Shown: piece by piece, positions 26,203 through 33,996 of the stretch | How positions within the stretch are numbered: the stretch's first letter is position 1 | Layout of the letters: the number at the start of each line of letters is the position of its first letter | DNA from: RUG11237 sp045126515 | GTDB taxonomy: Bacteria > Bacillota > Clostridia > Lachnospirales > Lachnospiraceae | Reading direction: 5' to 3' | NCBI GenBank assembly: GCA_045126515.1 | Contig: JBGVOM010000181.1 | Coordinates: forward strand, 1 to 34,292 | DNA: 34,292 nt | Program-made: the position numbers and the translations under genes | The notes under the pieces: generated by a model | The model's input: only the letters and a program-made list of their open reading frames with translations | What the model was told of the DNA's origin: nothing | Database searches by the model: none

Positions 26203-27210
26203 ATGACAAAAAATATTTGGAATTTCTTTCAAAATGAAGTTTTAGGAATGAAATGGTTGAACAGAGTTATTGGCAGTGGTCTGGAAGCAGGTGGTCTGGA
26301 TACAAGTGGCAGGGTAGGAGGAAGTATACAGTTTTTTATCTACGATATAATAAAAATCATGGTATTACTTTGCGTTTTGATTTTAATTATTTCCTATATT
26401 CAAAGTTATTTCCCACCGGAGAGAACCAAGAAAATAATTGGAAACTTTAAAGGAATATGGGCAAATATTATAGCGGCTCTTCTCGGTACAGTGACTCCGT
26501 TCTGCTCCTGTTCATCTATACCGTTATTTATTGGCTTTACCAGTGCAGGGCTACCATTAGGTGTTACATTTTCGTTTTTAATATCTTCTCCTATGGTGGA
26601 TTTAGGTTCGCTTGTGCTTCTTATGAGTATCTTCGGATGGAAGATAGCTGTCGCCTATGTGGTTGTTGGTCTTATTATTGCGGTTGCAGGCGGAACTTTC
26701 ATAGAAAAAATGCACTTGGAAGATCAGGTGCAGGAATTTATCCGGAAGGGAAAAAACATAGATGTGCCTCAGGAAGAACTTACGACAAAGGAACGGCTGA
26801 AATATGCTTGGGAACAAGTTATTTCTACGGCAAAAAAGGTAGCACCTTATGTTCTGGTTGGCGTTGCCATAGGTGCATTTATTCATAATTGGATACCGGA
26901 AGAAATGATTGTAAAAGTATTAGGTACGGGCAATCCATTTGGAGTTATTATTGCCACCATTGCCGGTGTACCCATGTATGCAGATATATTTGGATGTATT
27001 CCCATTGCGGAAGCTTTGCTTGCAAAAGGAGCAAGATTAGGCGTTGTGCTTTCTTTCATGATGGGCGTTACCACACTTTCTTTACCGTCAATCATCATGT
27101 TAAAGAAAGCTGTAAAATCGAAGTTGTTGGGAATATTTGTTGGGATTTGTATAATAGGAATTATTATCGTTGGATATTTCTTTAATGCAATTCAGTATTT
27201 GATAGTATAG
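26203..27210 (+). CDS. DUF318/ArsP-like membrane permease
   Basis: 335 aa, about eight TM helices in two halves. The hallmark TPFCSCSSIPLFIGF (98-112) contains Cys101 and Cys103, the pair proposed to bind trivalent organoarsenicals in ArsP. A second-half counterpart is GVPMYADIFGCIPIAEALL. It probably exports an arsenical or another thiol-reactive species. The 87-bp gap from the previous gene contains a weak hairpin but no terminator, so it is likely part of the same operon. AGGAGAG supports the start. Confidence 0.88.
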   Translation: MTKNIWNFFQNEVLGMKWLNRVIGSGLEAGGLDTSGRVGGSIQFFIYDIIKIMVLLCVLILIISYIQSYFPPERTKKIIGNFKGIWANIIAALLGTVTPFCSCSSIPLFIGFTSAGLPLGVTFSFLISSPMVDLGSLVLLMSIFGWKIAVAYVVVGLIIAVAGGTFIEKMHLEDQVQEFIRKGKNIDVPQEELTTKERLKYAWEQVISTAKKVAPYVLVGVAIGAFIHNWIPEEMIVKVLGTGNPFGVIIATIAGVPMYADIFGCIPIAEALLAKGARLGVVLSFMMGVTTLSLPSIIMLKKAVKSKLLGIFVGICIIGIIIVGYFFNAIQYLIV

Positions 27211-27222
27211 GAGGACTTAGAA

Positions 27223-27582
27223 ATGGGATTATTTAATTTTGGAAAGAAGAAAGAAAACACCTGTTGTTGTGGTAGTAACTCTGCAGATGCAGAAACGGAA
27301 AACTGTTGTTGCAATGATGTAGGAGATTCTATAGTAAGTATCAAGGTACTTGGCTCCGGCTGCAAGTCTTGTCATGAATTATATGTGAATACAAAGGAAG
27401 CAGTGAATAATGCAGGTTTGTCTGTGGAAGTGGAATACATCACGGATTTAGAGAAAATCATGGAATATGGTGTCATGAGTATGCCGGGGCTGGTTGTGAA
27501 TGAGAAAGTTGTTTCTATGGGAAAGGTACTTAAGGTAGCAGATATTGAAAAATATATCAACGGAAGTGAAATTGTGTCATGA
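27223..27582 (+). CDS. Small thioredoxin-fold protein with Cys-rich N-terminal tail
   Basis: 119 aa. The C-terminal 80 residues are a TM0996/MTH895-type mini-thioredoxin: VLGSGCKSCHELY with CxxC at 47-50, and the cis-Pro in MSMPGLVVN. The first 35 residues add two triple-Cys clusters (CCC at 14-16 and 28-30) separated by an acidic linker. The core probably reduces the neighbouring arsenate reductase or the permease cysteines. The triple-Cys tail may hold As(III) or a soft metal. It follows the permease by 12 bp and overlaps the next gene by 4 bp. Confidence 0.87.
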   Translation: MGLFNFGKKKENTCCCGSNSADAETENCCCNDVGDSIVSIKVLGSGCKSCHELYVNTKEAVNNAGLSVEVEYITDLEKIMEYGVMSMPGLVVNEKVVSMGKVLKVADIEKYINGSEIVS

Positions 27583-27974
27583 GAAAACCCAAAGTAGCAT
27601 TTATCTGTGTTCATAATTCCTGCCGAAGCCAAATAGCAGAAGCATTAGGAAAGCATTTGGCTTCCGATGTGTTTGAAAGCTATTCGGCAGGAACAGAAAG
27701 GAAGCCTCGAATCAATCAAGATGCAGTTCGTATTATGAAACAATTATATGGCATCGACATGGAGCAGACACAGTATTCAAAATTAATTTCTCATATTCCC
27801 GAACCGGATATAGCGATTTCCATGGGGTGCAATGTGAGCTGTCCTTTTATTGGCAGACCATTTGATGATAATTGGGGATTAGATGACCCAACAGGTAAAA
27901 CGGATGAGGACTTTATACAAATAATAAAGGAAATTGAAGCAAAGATTATTCAATTAAGAACGGAACTGGAGTAG
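27579..27974 (+). CDS. arsC: Thioredoxin-coupled arsenate reductase (LMW phosphatase fold)
   Basis: 131 aa. P-loop CVHNSCRSQ (Cys10-x5-Arg16) and the Asp loop DDPTGKTDEDF place it in the LMW-protein-phosphatase-type ArsC family. It reduces arsenate to arsenite with an intramolecular Cys relay. Cys84 and Cys88 (GCNVSC) are the probable relay pair. The start ATG overlaps the stop of the mini-thioredoxin gene, so translation is coupled to its likely reductant. A terminator follows at 28040. Confidence 0.9.
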   Translation: MRKPKVAFICVHNSCRSQIAEALGKHLASDVFESYSAGTERKPRINQDAVRIMKQLYGIDMEQTQYSKLISHIPEPDIAISMGCNVSCPFIGRPFDDNWGLDDPTGKTDEDFIQIIKEIEAKIIQLRTELE

Positions 27975-28039
27975 GTATCAAAACTACGTGTAGGTACGGT
28001 GCGAATTTCTGTATAAAAAATAAAAGACAACCAATGAAG

Positions 28040-28078
28040 AGGGACGTTGTAGCTTGGTCTATGACGTCCTTTTAATTT
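28040..28078 (+). terminator. Probable terminator after the arsenic-type operon
   Basis: AGGGACGT (28040-28047) pairs with ACGTCCTT (28064-28071), eight pairs with one G-U, around a 16-nt loop, followed by a T-rich tail. The remaining bases between 27975 and 28155 hold a candidate promoter and otherwise nothing recognisable. Confidence 0.6.
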
Positions 28079-28090
28079 CAACCATGAGGG

Positions 28091-28119
28091 TTTACAGAAG
28101 CTTATAAACATGGTATTTT
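28091..28119 (+). promoter_or_regulatory. Candidate promoter for the diguanylate cyclase
   Basis: TTTACA (28091-28096), a 17-bp spacer, TATTTT (28114-28119), 36 bp before the ATG. The -10 is weak. The ribosome site GAGGGGGAGAG is strong. Confidence 0.45.
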
Positions 28120-28155
28120 ATTATAAGATACTTGATAACATAGAGGGGGAGAGTT

Positions 28156-29424
28156 ATGTTTCAAAAGAAAAGCTTAAGCTTTACTATATTAAAGCTGGCA
28201 GTATTACCGGTTCTTTTGTTGGGGGTTGCAACGACTGTTTTTGTGGGATATTTCACAAACCATATTATGGAAAAAGATATTGAAAAGAATCTGTCCAATA
28301 TGACTTATGCTATTCGGATGCAGTTCAATTCCGTAAATTCAGATGAATATACCTATCAGGACAATGTACTGAAAAAGGGACAGGTAGTTTTGAATGAAGA
28401 TTTTTCTAATATAGATGAATTGAAGGAAAAGTCCGGTGTGGATATTACCGTTTTTTATGGGGCAGAGAGAATACTTACCACCATTATGGATGAAACCGGA
28501 GAACGTGTTCTTTATACTATGGCACCGGAAGAAGTACAAGAAAAAGTGTTGAATCAGGGAGAAGAATTTTTTACAAATAATATTCAGATTCAGGAAATTC
28601 CTTACTTTGGGTATTATATTCCACTCCACAATACAGATGGAGCTGTGATAGGGATGATATTTGCCGGAGAATCCAGAAAAAAGGTGCAAAGCACAGTAGA
28701 GGGTTATATTGTGAAAGTGGTAGCATCTATTTTTCTGTTTGTAGTCCTAATGGTGCTGGCAGCTTTTGGGGCGTCGCGCAATATTATTGATTTTCTGAAA
28801 GAGGTGAAGATTTTTCTTGGAAAAGTAGCACAAGGTGAACTAGAGGCAGTACCTTCTAAAAAAATAAGCAGCCGAACAGACGAAATCGGAGAATTAGGAA
28901 GTTATATTGTGAAGGTGAGGGATTCTTTAAAAGATATGATTGAAAGAGATCCGTTGACCTTGCTATATAACCGTCGATATTGTGACAGACAGCTTAGTAA
29001 AATAGCAGAGCAGGCTCTAGAAGGTGAAACTGAGGATTATACAATAGTGATTGGGGACATTGATTTCTTTAAGAAAATTAATGATATGTATGGTCATAGT
29101 TGTGGGGATTATGTGTTGAAGGAACTGTCTGCCGATATGGAAAAACTGGTGCGGGGGAAAGGCTTTGTGGCAAGATGGGGCGGAGAAGAATTTCTTATGG
29201 TATTTAGAAATATGACACAACAGCAGGTATATAGGGAATTGACGAGATTTTTACAAAAAATCAGAGAAAAGAGATTTTACTATCAGGATAAGACTTTTTC
29301 TCTCACCATGACTTTTGGAGTACAGCAGCTGATGAAAAATCAAACTCCGGAAGAAGTGATTCATAAAGCGGATGAAAAACTCTATGCGGGAAAAGAAAAT
29401 GGACGAAATGTAATCGTTGCATAA
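28156..29424 (+). CDS. Cache-HAMP-GGDEF diguanylate cyclase
   Basis: 422 aa. TM1 is about 13-35, followed by a single-Cache-type extracellular domain (about 40-180, FTNNIQIQEIPYFGYYIPL), TM2 (about 186-208), a HAMP-like linker, and a GGDEF domain from about 255. The active site GGEEF is at 342-346 and the metal Asp motif is GDIDFFKKIND, so it should make cyclic di-GMP in response to a small external ligand. The inhibitory I-site RxxD is absent (Arg333-Gly-Lys-Gly336), so direct product inhibition is unlikely. No EAL or HD-GYP partner is in the window. Confidence 0.93.
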   Translation: MFQKKSLSFTILKLAVLPVLLLGVATTVFVGYFTNHIMEKDIEKNLSNMTYAIRMQFNSVNSDEYTYQDNVLKKGQVVLNEDFSNIDELKEKSGVDITVFYGAERILTTIMDETGERVLYTMAPEEVQEKVLNQGEEFFTNNIQIQEIPYFGYYIPLHNTDGAVIGMIFAGESRKKVQSTVEGYIVKVVASIFLFVVLMVLAAFGASRNIIDFLKEVKIFLGKVAQGELEAVPSKKISSRTDEIGELGSYIVKVRDSLKDMIERDPLTLLYNRRYCDRQLSKIAEQALEGETEDYTIVIGDIDFFKKINDMYGHSCGDYVLKELSADMEKLVRGKGFVARWGGEEFLMVFRNMTQQQVYRELTRFLQKIREKRFYYQDKTFSLTMTFGVQQLMKNQTPEEVIHKADEKLYAGKENGRNVIVA

Positions 29425-29468
29425 AATATTTACATATGCCTAAAAATGGGGACGGGAGGCAATAAGGG

Positions 29469-31412
29469 ATGAAAAAAAAGAAACTTGCACTGGCGGCTTT
29501 TACAGTTGCTATTATGTGTTTGACCGTAGGATGTGGAGCAAAAACAGAAGAAAACGGAGAGATGAATGATTTTTACGGGAAAGTAAATTCGGAATGGTTG
29601 TCGGAAACGAAACTTACCCATGGAAATTTTTACTACGACACTACGAAAGAACAGCAGGATAAGGTTCGGCAGGAGTTGGATGCACATTTACAGGAAATGG
29701 CAACAAAAGCAGAGAAGGGGCAGAAACTTACAGCGGAAGAACAGAAGGCAGTGCTTTTGTATCAGCAGGCAGAAGACTGGAAAAAGAGAAATGAACTTTC
29801 CACAGAGCCTGTGAAAGAATGGCTGCAGCGGATAGAACAGGCAGAAAACAGGGAAGACGTAGTAGAAATATTGAAAGATGAAAAATTTGCATATTATAAT
29901 ACCTTGTTTTCATTTCGTGTAAATAAAGACGGCAGTACAGGAAACTATGAAACTTATGTGATACCTGAAAGCATCAGCGGACAAACGGGAATGTTTACGG
30001 ATGCTCAGTTTTCCCAGTATCAAAAATTATTAAAGAAGGAAATTTCTATGGCGGGATATGCAGAGAAAGATGCAAAAATTATGGCGGAGCATACCATTGC
30101 TGTGGAAAGAAATTTGCTGGAACTAACGGCATCCAACAGGAGGGATTATGGAAAATATGCCAACAAGGGAATGACCTCTGTGTTAAACAATCTTCCTTTA
30201 GAGGAAATAGCAAGGGAGCAGGGATATTTAGAAAACCGCACCATATTAATCTGTTCCGCATCTCATCTGAAGTTTTTACAGGAACTGTTTACGGAAGAAA
30301 ATATTCCAGTGATAAAAGATTATCTTCTCACATCAGCGATTGTGAAAAGTGCACCGTATTTAGACGAGGATATGGCTCAGCAGTATGAAAAGGCGCGCAA
30401 TGCCATAGCAGGCGGAAAAGGTGGGGATTGCAAGGAATACGCAGGGTATCAGGTGGTTTCTGGGCTTATGGAGGATTTTCTGGCAGAGTACTATATGCAG
30501 GAATATGTAGGTGCTGATATGGAGCAGGAAATAAAAGAAATGTCGGAAGAAATCAGGACGACTTTTCGAAAAAATATTGCAAAAGCACAGTGGATGAGTG
30601 ACAGTACCAGAGAGTATGCCATAAAAAAAATAGATGCTATGGAACTTTTTGTGGGGTTGCCGGAAAAGCTTCATGATTATCAGAAAGTGACAGTTACTTC
30701 TACCGAGGATGGCGGCAATCTTTTAGAAAATATGTTAGAGTTTTATGTAAGTGAGAAAAATTTTGAAAAAGAATTTTTGCAGGATCAAAATGAAGGCAGC
30801 TGCTATTTTCATCCTCTGGAGGTGAATGCAGCTTATTATCCGGAATATAATGCCTTTGCTATTCATGCTGCCATTATAGGATTTGCCCAGTGTGGTGAGG
30901 ATTCTTCTTATGAAGCAAAACTGGCATCTATGGGTATGGTGATTGCCCACGAAATCTCTCATGGGTTTGATGGAATAGGAAGCGAGTACACGGCAGAAGG
31001 GGTTTATCAAAACTGGTGGAAGCCGGAGGACAAAACTGCGTACAGAGAACGTCTTAACAAGGTAAAACATTATTTTGATGGCATGCAGGTGGAAAAATAT
31101 ACTCTGGTAGGAGAAAATGTTATGAACGAAGCCTATGCAGATTTAAGTGCCATGAGTGTCTGTATGTCTCTGCTTTCTGAAAAAAGTAGTAGTAATTATC
31201 AGGAATTTTTTGAGACCTATGCAAAAACCTACCGGAGTGTTGTGAAGTCAGCCTGGTTAGAATATCTTGTAAATAATGATACTCATTTACCGAGTAAAAT
31301 CAGGGTAAATCATATTGTAAATCAGATGGATGAATTTTATGAAACATATCAGGTAGAGGAAACGTCACCCATGTATGTGGCGCCGGAAGAAAGGCTTCAG
31401 GTGTGGGAGTAG
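29469..31412 (+). CDS. M13-family zinc metallopeptidase lipoprotein (PepO/neprilysin-like)
   Basis: 647 aa. Lipoprotein signal with TVGC lipobox (Cys22). Zinc site HEISH at 494-498. The third ligand motif ExxxD is Glu554-AYA-Asp558. The usual GENIAD order reads GENVMNEAYAD here, so either the motif carries a short insertion or the ligand has shifted. NAYYPEYNAFAIHAAI matches the family's NAFY/NxI segment, and the C-terminus ends RLQVWE, near the CxVW consensus. Exported endopeptidases of this family cut short peptides; the target is unknown. GGGAGG precedes the start. A large inverted repeat begins 2 bp after the stop. Confidence 0.9.
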   Translation: MKKKKLALAAFTVAIMCLTVGCGAKTEENGEMNDFYGKVNSEWLSETKLTHGNFYYDTTKEQQDKVRQELDAHLQEMATKAEKGQKLTAEEQKAVLLYQQAEDWKKRNELSTEPVKEWLQRIEQAENREDVVEILKDEKFAYYNTLFSFRVNKDGSTGNYETYVIPESISGQTGMFTDAQFSQYQKLLKKEISMAGYAEKDAKIMAEHTIAVERNLLELTASNRRDYGKYANKGMTSVLNNLPLEEIAREQGYLENRTILICSASHLKFLQELFTEENIPVIKDYLLTSAIVKSAPYLDEDMAQQYEKARNAIAGGKGGDCKEYAGYQVVSGLMEDFLAEYYMQEYVGADMEQEIKEMSEEIRTTFRKNIAKAQWMSDSTREYAIKKIDAMELFVGLPEKLHDYQKVTVTSTEDGGNLLENMLEFYVSEKNFEKEFLQDQNEGSCYFHPLEVNAAYYPEYNAFAIHAAIIGFAQCGEDSSYEAKLASMGMVIAHEISHGFDGIGSEYTAEGVYQNWWKPEDKTAYRERLNKVKHYFDGMQVEKYTLVGENVMNEAYADLSAMSVCMSLLSEKSSSNYQEFFETYAKTYRSVVKSAWLEYLVNNDTHLPSKIRVNHIVNQMDEFYETYQVEETSPMYVAPEERLQVWE

Positions 31413-31414
31413 TC

Positions 31415-31549
31415 ACAGTTCAGCCTTGACGGTTGAAAGGACGCCCATAGCCGATACAATTCTTTTCAGAAAGGCAGGAAATTTAACAGCCTTTCTGAAA
31501 AGAATTGTATCGGCTATGGGCGTCCTACTAACCATCAAGGCTGAACTGT
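31415..31549. repeat. Large foldback inverted repeat (two 61-nt arms)
   Basis: Positions 31415-31475 pair with 31489-31549. Only three clear mismatches and one G-U interrupt the arms, and the loop is 13 nt. The inner 38 bp (31438-31475 with 31489-31526) are perfect. It starts just after the M13 peptidase stop and could end its transcript, but there is no terminal T-run, and its length suggests a foldback/MITE-like insertion. It shares the words ATTGTATCG and GGACGCC with the repeat at 33992. Confidence 0.9.
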
Positions 31550-31581
31550 TACAGAAGTAACAAGAAATCTTCCCCCACACA

Positions 31582-31610
31582 TTGACTTTGAGCGTAACCC
31601 ATTGTATAAT
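31582..31610 (+). promoter_or_regulatory. Strong sigma-A promoter of pyrG
   Basis: TTGACT (31582-31587), a 17-bp spacer and TATAAT (31605-31610). Predicted transcription start is near 31617, giving a leader of about 115 nt before the pyrG ATG. It lies only 33 bp from the foldback repeat. Confidence 0.85.
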
Positions 31611-31639
31611 TGAGTAATTGAATATAGTTTGAAGCCAAT

Positions 31640-31699
31640 AGCTTGCTTGTCTATGAAAAACGAACAAACGCTTAACTGACAGGTAAGCTTACTTTTATT
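31640..31699 (+). promoter_or_regulatory. pyrG leader with alternative hairpins, possible attenuator
   Basis: 31640-31651 can pair with 31678-31689 over 12 bp (two G-U pairs) around a 26-nt loop, followed by a T-rich stretch. An alternative stem, GCTTA (31670-31674) with TAAGC (31684-31688), uses part of the same right arm, so the two are mutually exclusive. That is the geometry of an attenuator or regulatory leader. The transcript start is not the GGGC type needed for the Bacillus pyrG reiterative-transcription mechanism. Function is inference. Confidence 0.4.
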
Positions 31700-31732
31700 A
31701 TTTATTATATTTTTCGAAGGAGGAACTATTTT

Positions 31733-33337
31733 ATGGCAGTGAAATATGTCTTCGTGACAGGCGGTGTAGTATCCGGTCTTGGTAAAGGGATTACTGCAGC
31801 ATCTCTTGGACGTCTTTTAAAGGCAAGAGGATATAAGGTTACCATGCAGAAATTTGACCCTTATATTAATATCGACCCGGGTACCATGAACCCAATTCAG
31901 CACGGTGAGGTATTTGTTACGGATGATGGTACAGAAACAGACCTTGATTTAGGTCACTATGAACGTTTTATTGATGAAAGTCTGGACAAGAATTCCAATG
32001 TGACTACAGGAAAGGTTTACTGGTCTGTTTTGCAGAAAGAACGTAGAGGAGATTTTGGCGGAGGAACTGTTCAGGTAATTCCTCATATCACCAATGAAAT
32101 TAAGAGTCGTTTTTATCGCAACTTTACAGACGAAGATACCATTATTGCCATTATTGAAGTAGGTGGAACGGTTGGTGATATTGAGAGTCAGCCATTCTTA
32201 GAATCCATTCGTCAGTTCCAGCATGAAGTTGGTCATGAAAATGCAATTCTTATTCATGTAACTTTGATTCCATACCTTAAGGCATCCGGTGAAATGAAGA
32301 CAAAACCTACACAGGCGAGTGTAAAGGAATTGCAGGGAATGGGAATTCAGCCGGATATTATTGTATGCCGTTCTGAACTTCCATTAGACAATGGATTAAA
32401 GGACAAGCTTGCATTATTCTGTAATGTACCAAACAATCATGTATTACAGAATTTAGATGTAGAGTATTTATATGAAGCACCACTTGCTATGGAAGAAGAA
32501 CATTTAGCGCAGGTGGCGTGTGAATGTCTGCACTTGGATTGTCCGGAACCAGACCTTACTGACTGGAAAGAAATGGTAGAAGCGTTAAGACATCCAAATA
32601 AAGAAGTAAACATTGCTTTGGTAGGTAAGTATATCCAGCTACACGATGCGTACATCAGCGTTGTGGAAGCATTAAAGCATGGAGGAATTGCAGAACGTGC
32701 TACAGTAAATATCAAATGGGTAGATTCTGAAACAGTGACCGATGAAAATGCAGCAGAAATTTTAGGCGATGCAGATGGAATTCTTGTTCCGGGCGGCTTT
32801 GGTGATAGAGGTGTAGAAGGAAAGATTTCTGCTATTCGTTATGCCCGTGAAAATAAAGTACCTTTCCTTGGTTTGTGCCTTGGAATGCAGCTTTCTATAG
32901 TAGAATTTGCAAGAAATGTATTGAATTATAACGATGCTCACAGTGTGGAATTAAAGCCGGATACCACACATCCGGTAATTCATTTAATGCCGGATCAGAA
33001 TGGAGTAGAAGATATCGGTGGAACATTAAGACTTGGTTCCTACCCTTGTGTATTGGATAAAACTTCGAAAGCTTATCAGGTATATGGAGAAGAAACAGTA
33101 CATGAGCGTCACAGACATCGTTACGAAGTTAACAATGATTACAGAACCGTATTAACAGAAAACGGAATGAAATTATCCGGATTGTCACCGGATAAACGTA
33201 TTGTGGAAATGATTGAACTGGTGGATCATCCATGGTTTATTGCCACTCAGGCACATCCGGAATTAAAGTCCAGACCAAACAGACCACATCCGTTATTCAA
33301 AGGATTCATTGAGGCAGCGGTAGCAAATAAAAAGTAA
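31733..33337 (+). CDS. pyrG: CTP synthase (glutamine-hydrolysing)
   Basis: 534 aa, full length. The N-terminal synthetase domain carries the P-loop region GGVVSGLGKGITAASLGRLL and YINIDPGTMNP. The C-terminal class I glutamine amidotransferase domain has nucleophile Cys382 (GLCLGMQLS) and His508/Glu510 (AHPELKSRP). It converts UTP, ATP and glutamine to CTP. GAAGGAGGAAC supports the ATG. It is transcribed alone from its own promoter and ends with a strong terminator. Confidence 0.98.
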   Translation: MAVKYVFVTGGVVSGLGKGITAASLGRLLKARGYKVTMQKFDPYINIDPGTMNPIQHGEVFVTDDGTETDLDLGHYERFIDESLDKNSNVTTGKVYWSVLQKERRGDFGGGTVQVIPHITNEIKSRFYRNFTDEDTIIAIIEVGGTVGDIESQPFLESIRQFQHEVGHENAILIHVTLIPYLKASGEMKTKPTQASVKELQGMGIQPDIIVCRSELPLDNGLKDKLALFCNVPNNHVLQNLDVEYLYEAPLAMEEEHLAQVACECLHLDCPEPDLTDWKEMVEALRHPNKEVNIALVGKYIQLHDAYISVVEALKHGGIAERATVNIKWVDSETVTDENAAEILGDADGILVPGGFGDRGVEGKISAIRYARENKVPFLGLCLGMQLSIVEFARNVLNYNDAHSVELKPDTTHPVIHLMPDQNGVEDIGGTLRLGSYPCVLDKTSKAYQVYGEETVHERHRHRYEVNNDYRTVLTENGMKLSGLSPDKRIVEMIELVDHPWFIATQAHPELKSRPNRPHPLFKGFIEAAVANKK

Positions 33338-33346
33338 AAATGTGAG

Positions 33347-33374
33347 GGAGATAGGTAAGCCTATCTCCTTTTTT
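33347..33374 (+). terminator. Intrinsic terminator after pyrG
   Basis: GGAGATAGG (33347-33355), loop TAAG, CCTATCTCC (33360-33368), then six T. A perfect 9-bp stem ten bases after the stop codon. Confidence 0.92.
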
Positions 33375-33408
33375 GGGAGAAATAATTAAAAAGAGAAAGG
33401 GAATAGAT

Positions 33409-33996
33409 ATGGAACGTTTACAAAAACAAATGGAATTTATAGCAGAAGTAGATAAATTAAAGAAAATAGGAAGACAGTCCTATCTGACGGATAGTTCGAG
33501 AAAGGAAAATGATGCGGAACATTCCTGGCATCTGGCGATGATGGCAGTTTTCTTGTCAGAATATGCAAAAGAAGATGTGGATGTACTTCATGTGATTTCC
33601 ATGGTATTAATTCATGATTCGGTGGAAATAGATGCCGGAGATACTTATGCCTATGATACCGAAGGAAACAAGTCAAAGCGTGCCAGAGAAGAAAAAGCGG
33701 CAGACAGAATCTTCAACATTCTTCCTGAAGACCAGGCCAAAAAAGTACGTGACCTGTGGGAAGAATTTGAAGCCAATGAAACCCCGGAAGCAAATTTTGC
33801 CAATGCTCTGGACCGGGTACAGCCCATTATGCTAAACCACAAAAGCGACGGCAAAGCCTGGGCAGAACATGGAGTGGCATTATCCCAGATTATGTCCAGA
33901 AACATCAATGTGGAAAAGGGAGCACCGAAGCTTTGGGAATATGCTTTGGAGAATTTTATACAGCCAAATGTGGGGGAAGCCATTAAAGAAGGGTAA
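33409..33996 (+). CDS. HD-domain hydrolase, YfbR/HDDC2-like (putative 5'-deoxynucleotidase)
   Basis: 195 aa from the ATG at 33409, which follows AGAAAGGG; an in-frame upstream extension would start inside the terminator T-run. Metal ligands of the HD fold are His38 (NDAEHSW), His69-Asp70 (LIHDSVEIDAGD) and Asp135 (ALDRVQP). The sequence fits the HDDC2/YfbR group, whose members remove phosphate from deoxynucleoside monophosphates. Its position after CTP synthase suits a nucleotide-pool role, although the terminator between them argues for separate transcription. The stop codon lies within the left arm of a foldback repeat. Confidence 0.88.
   Translation: MERLQKQMEFIAEVDKLKKIGRQSYLTDSSRKENDAEHSWHLAMMAVFLSEYAKEDVDVLHVISMVLIHDSVEIDAGDTYAYDTEGNKSKRAREEKAADRIFNILPEDQAKKVRDLWEEFEANETPEANFANALDRVQPIMLNHKSDGKAWAEHGVALSQIMSRNINVEKGAPKLWEYALENFIQPNVGEAIKEG

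Noticed and set aside
31375..31667. ORFs on both strands across the foldback repeat
   Set aside because: Their near-identical peptides arise from the palindrome itself; no start signals.
33373..33408. Upstream in-frame start for the HD gene
   Set aside because: It would begin in the T-run of the pyrG terminator and has no ribosome site; the ATG at 33409 has one.
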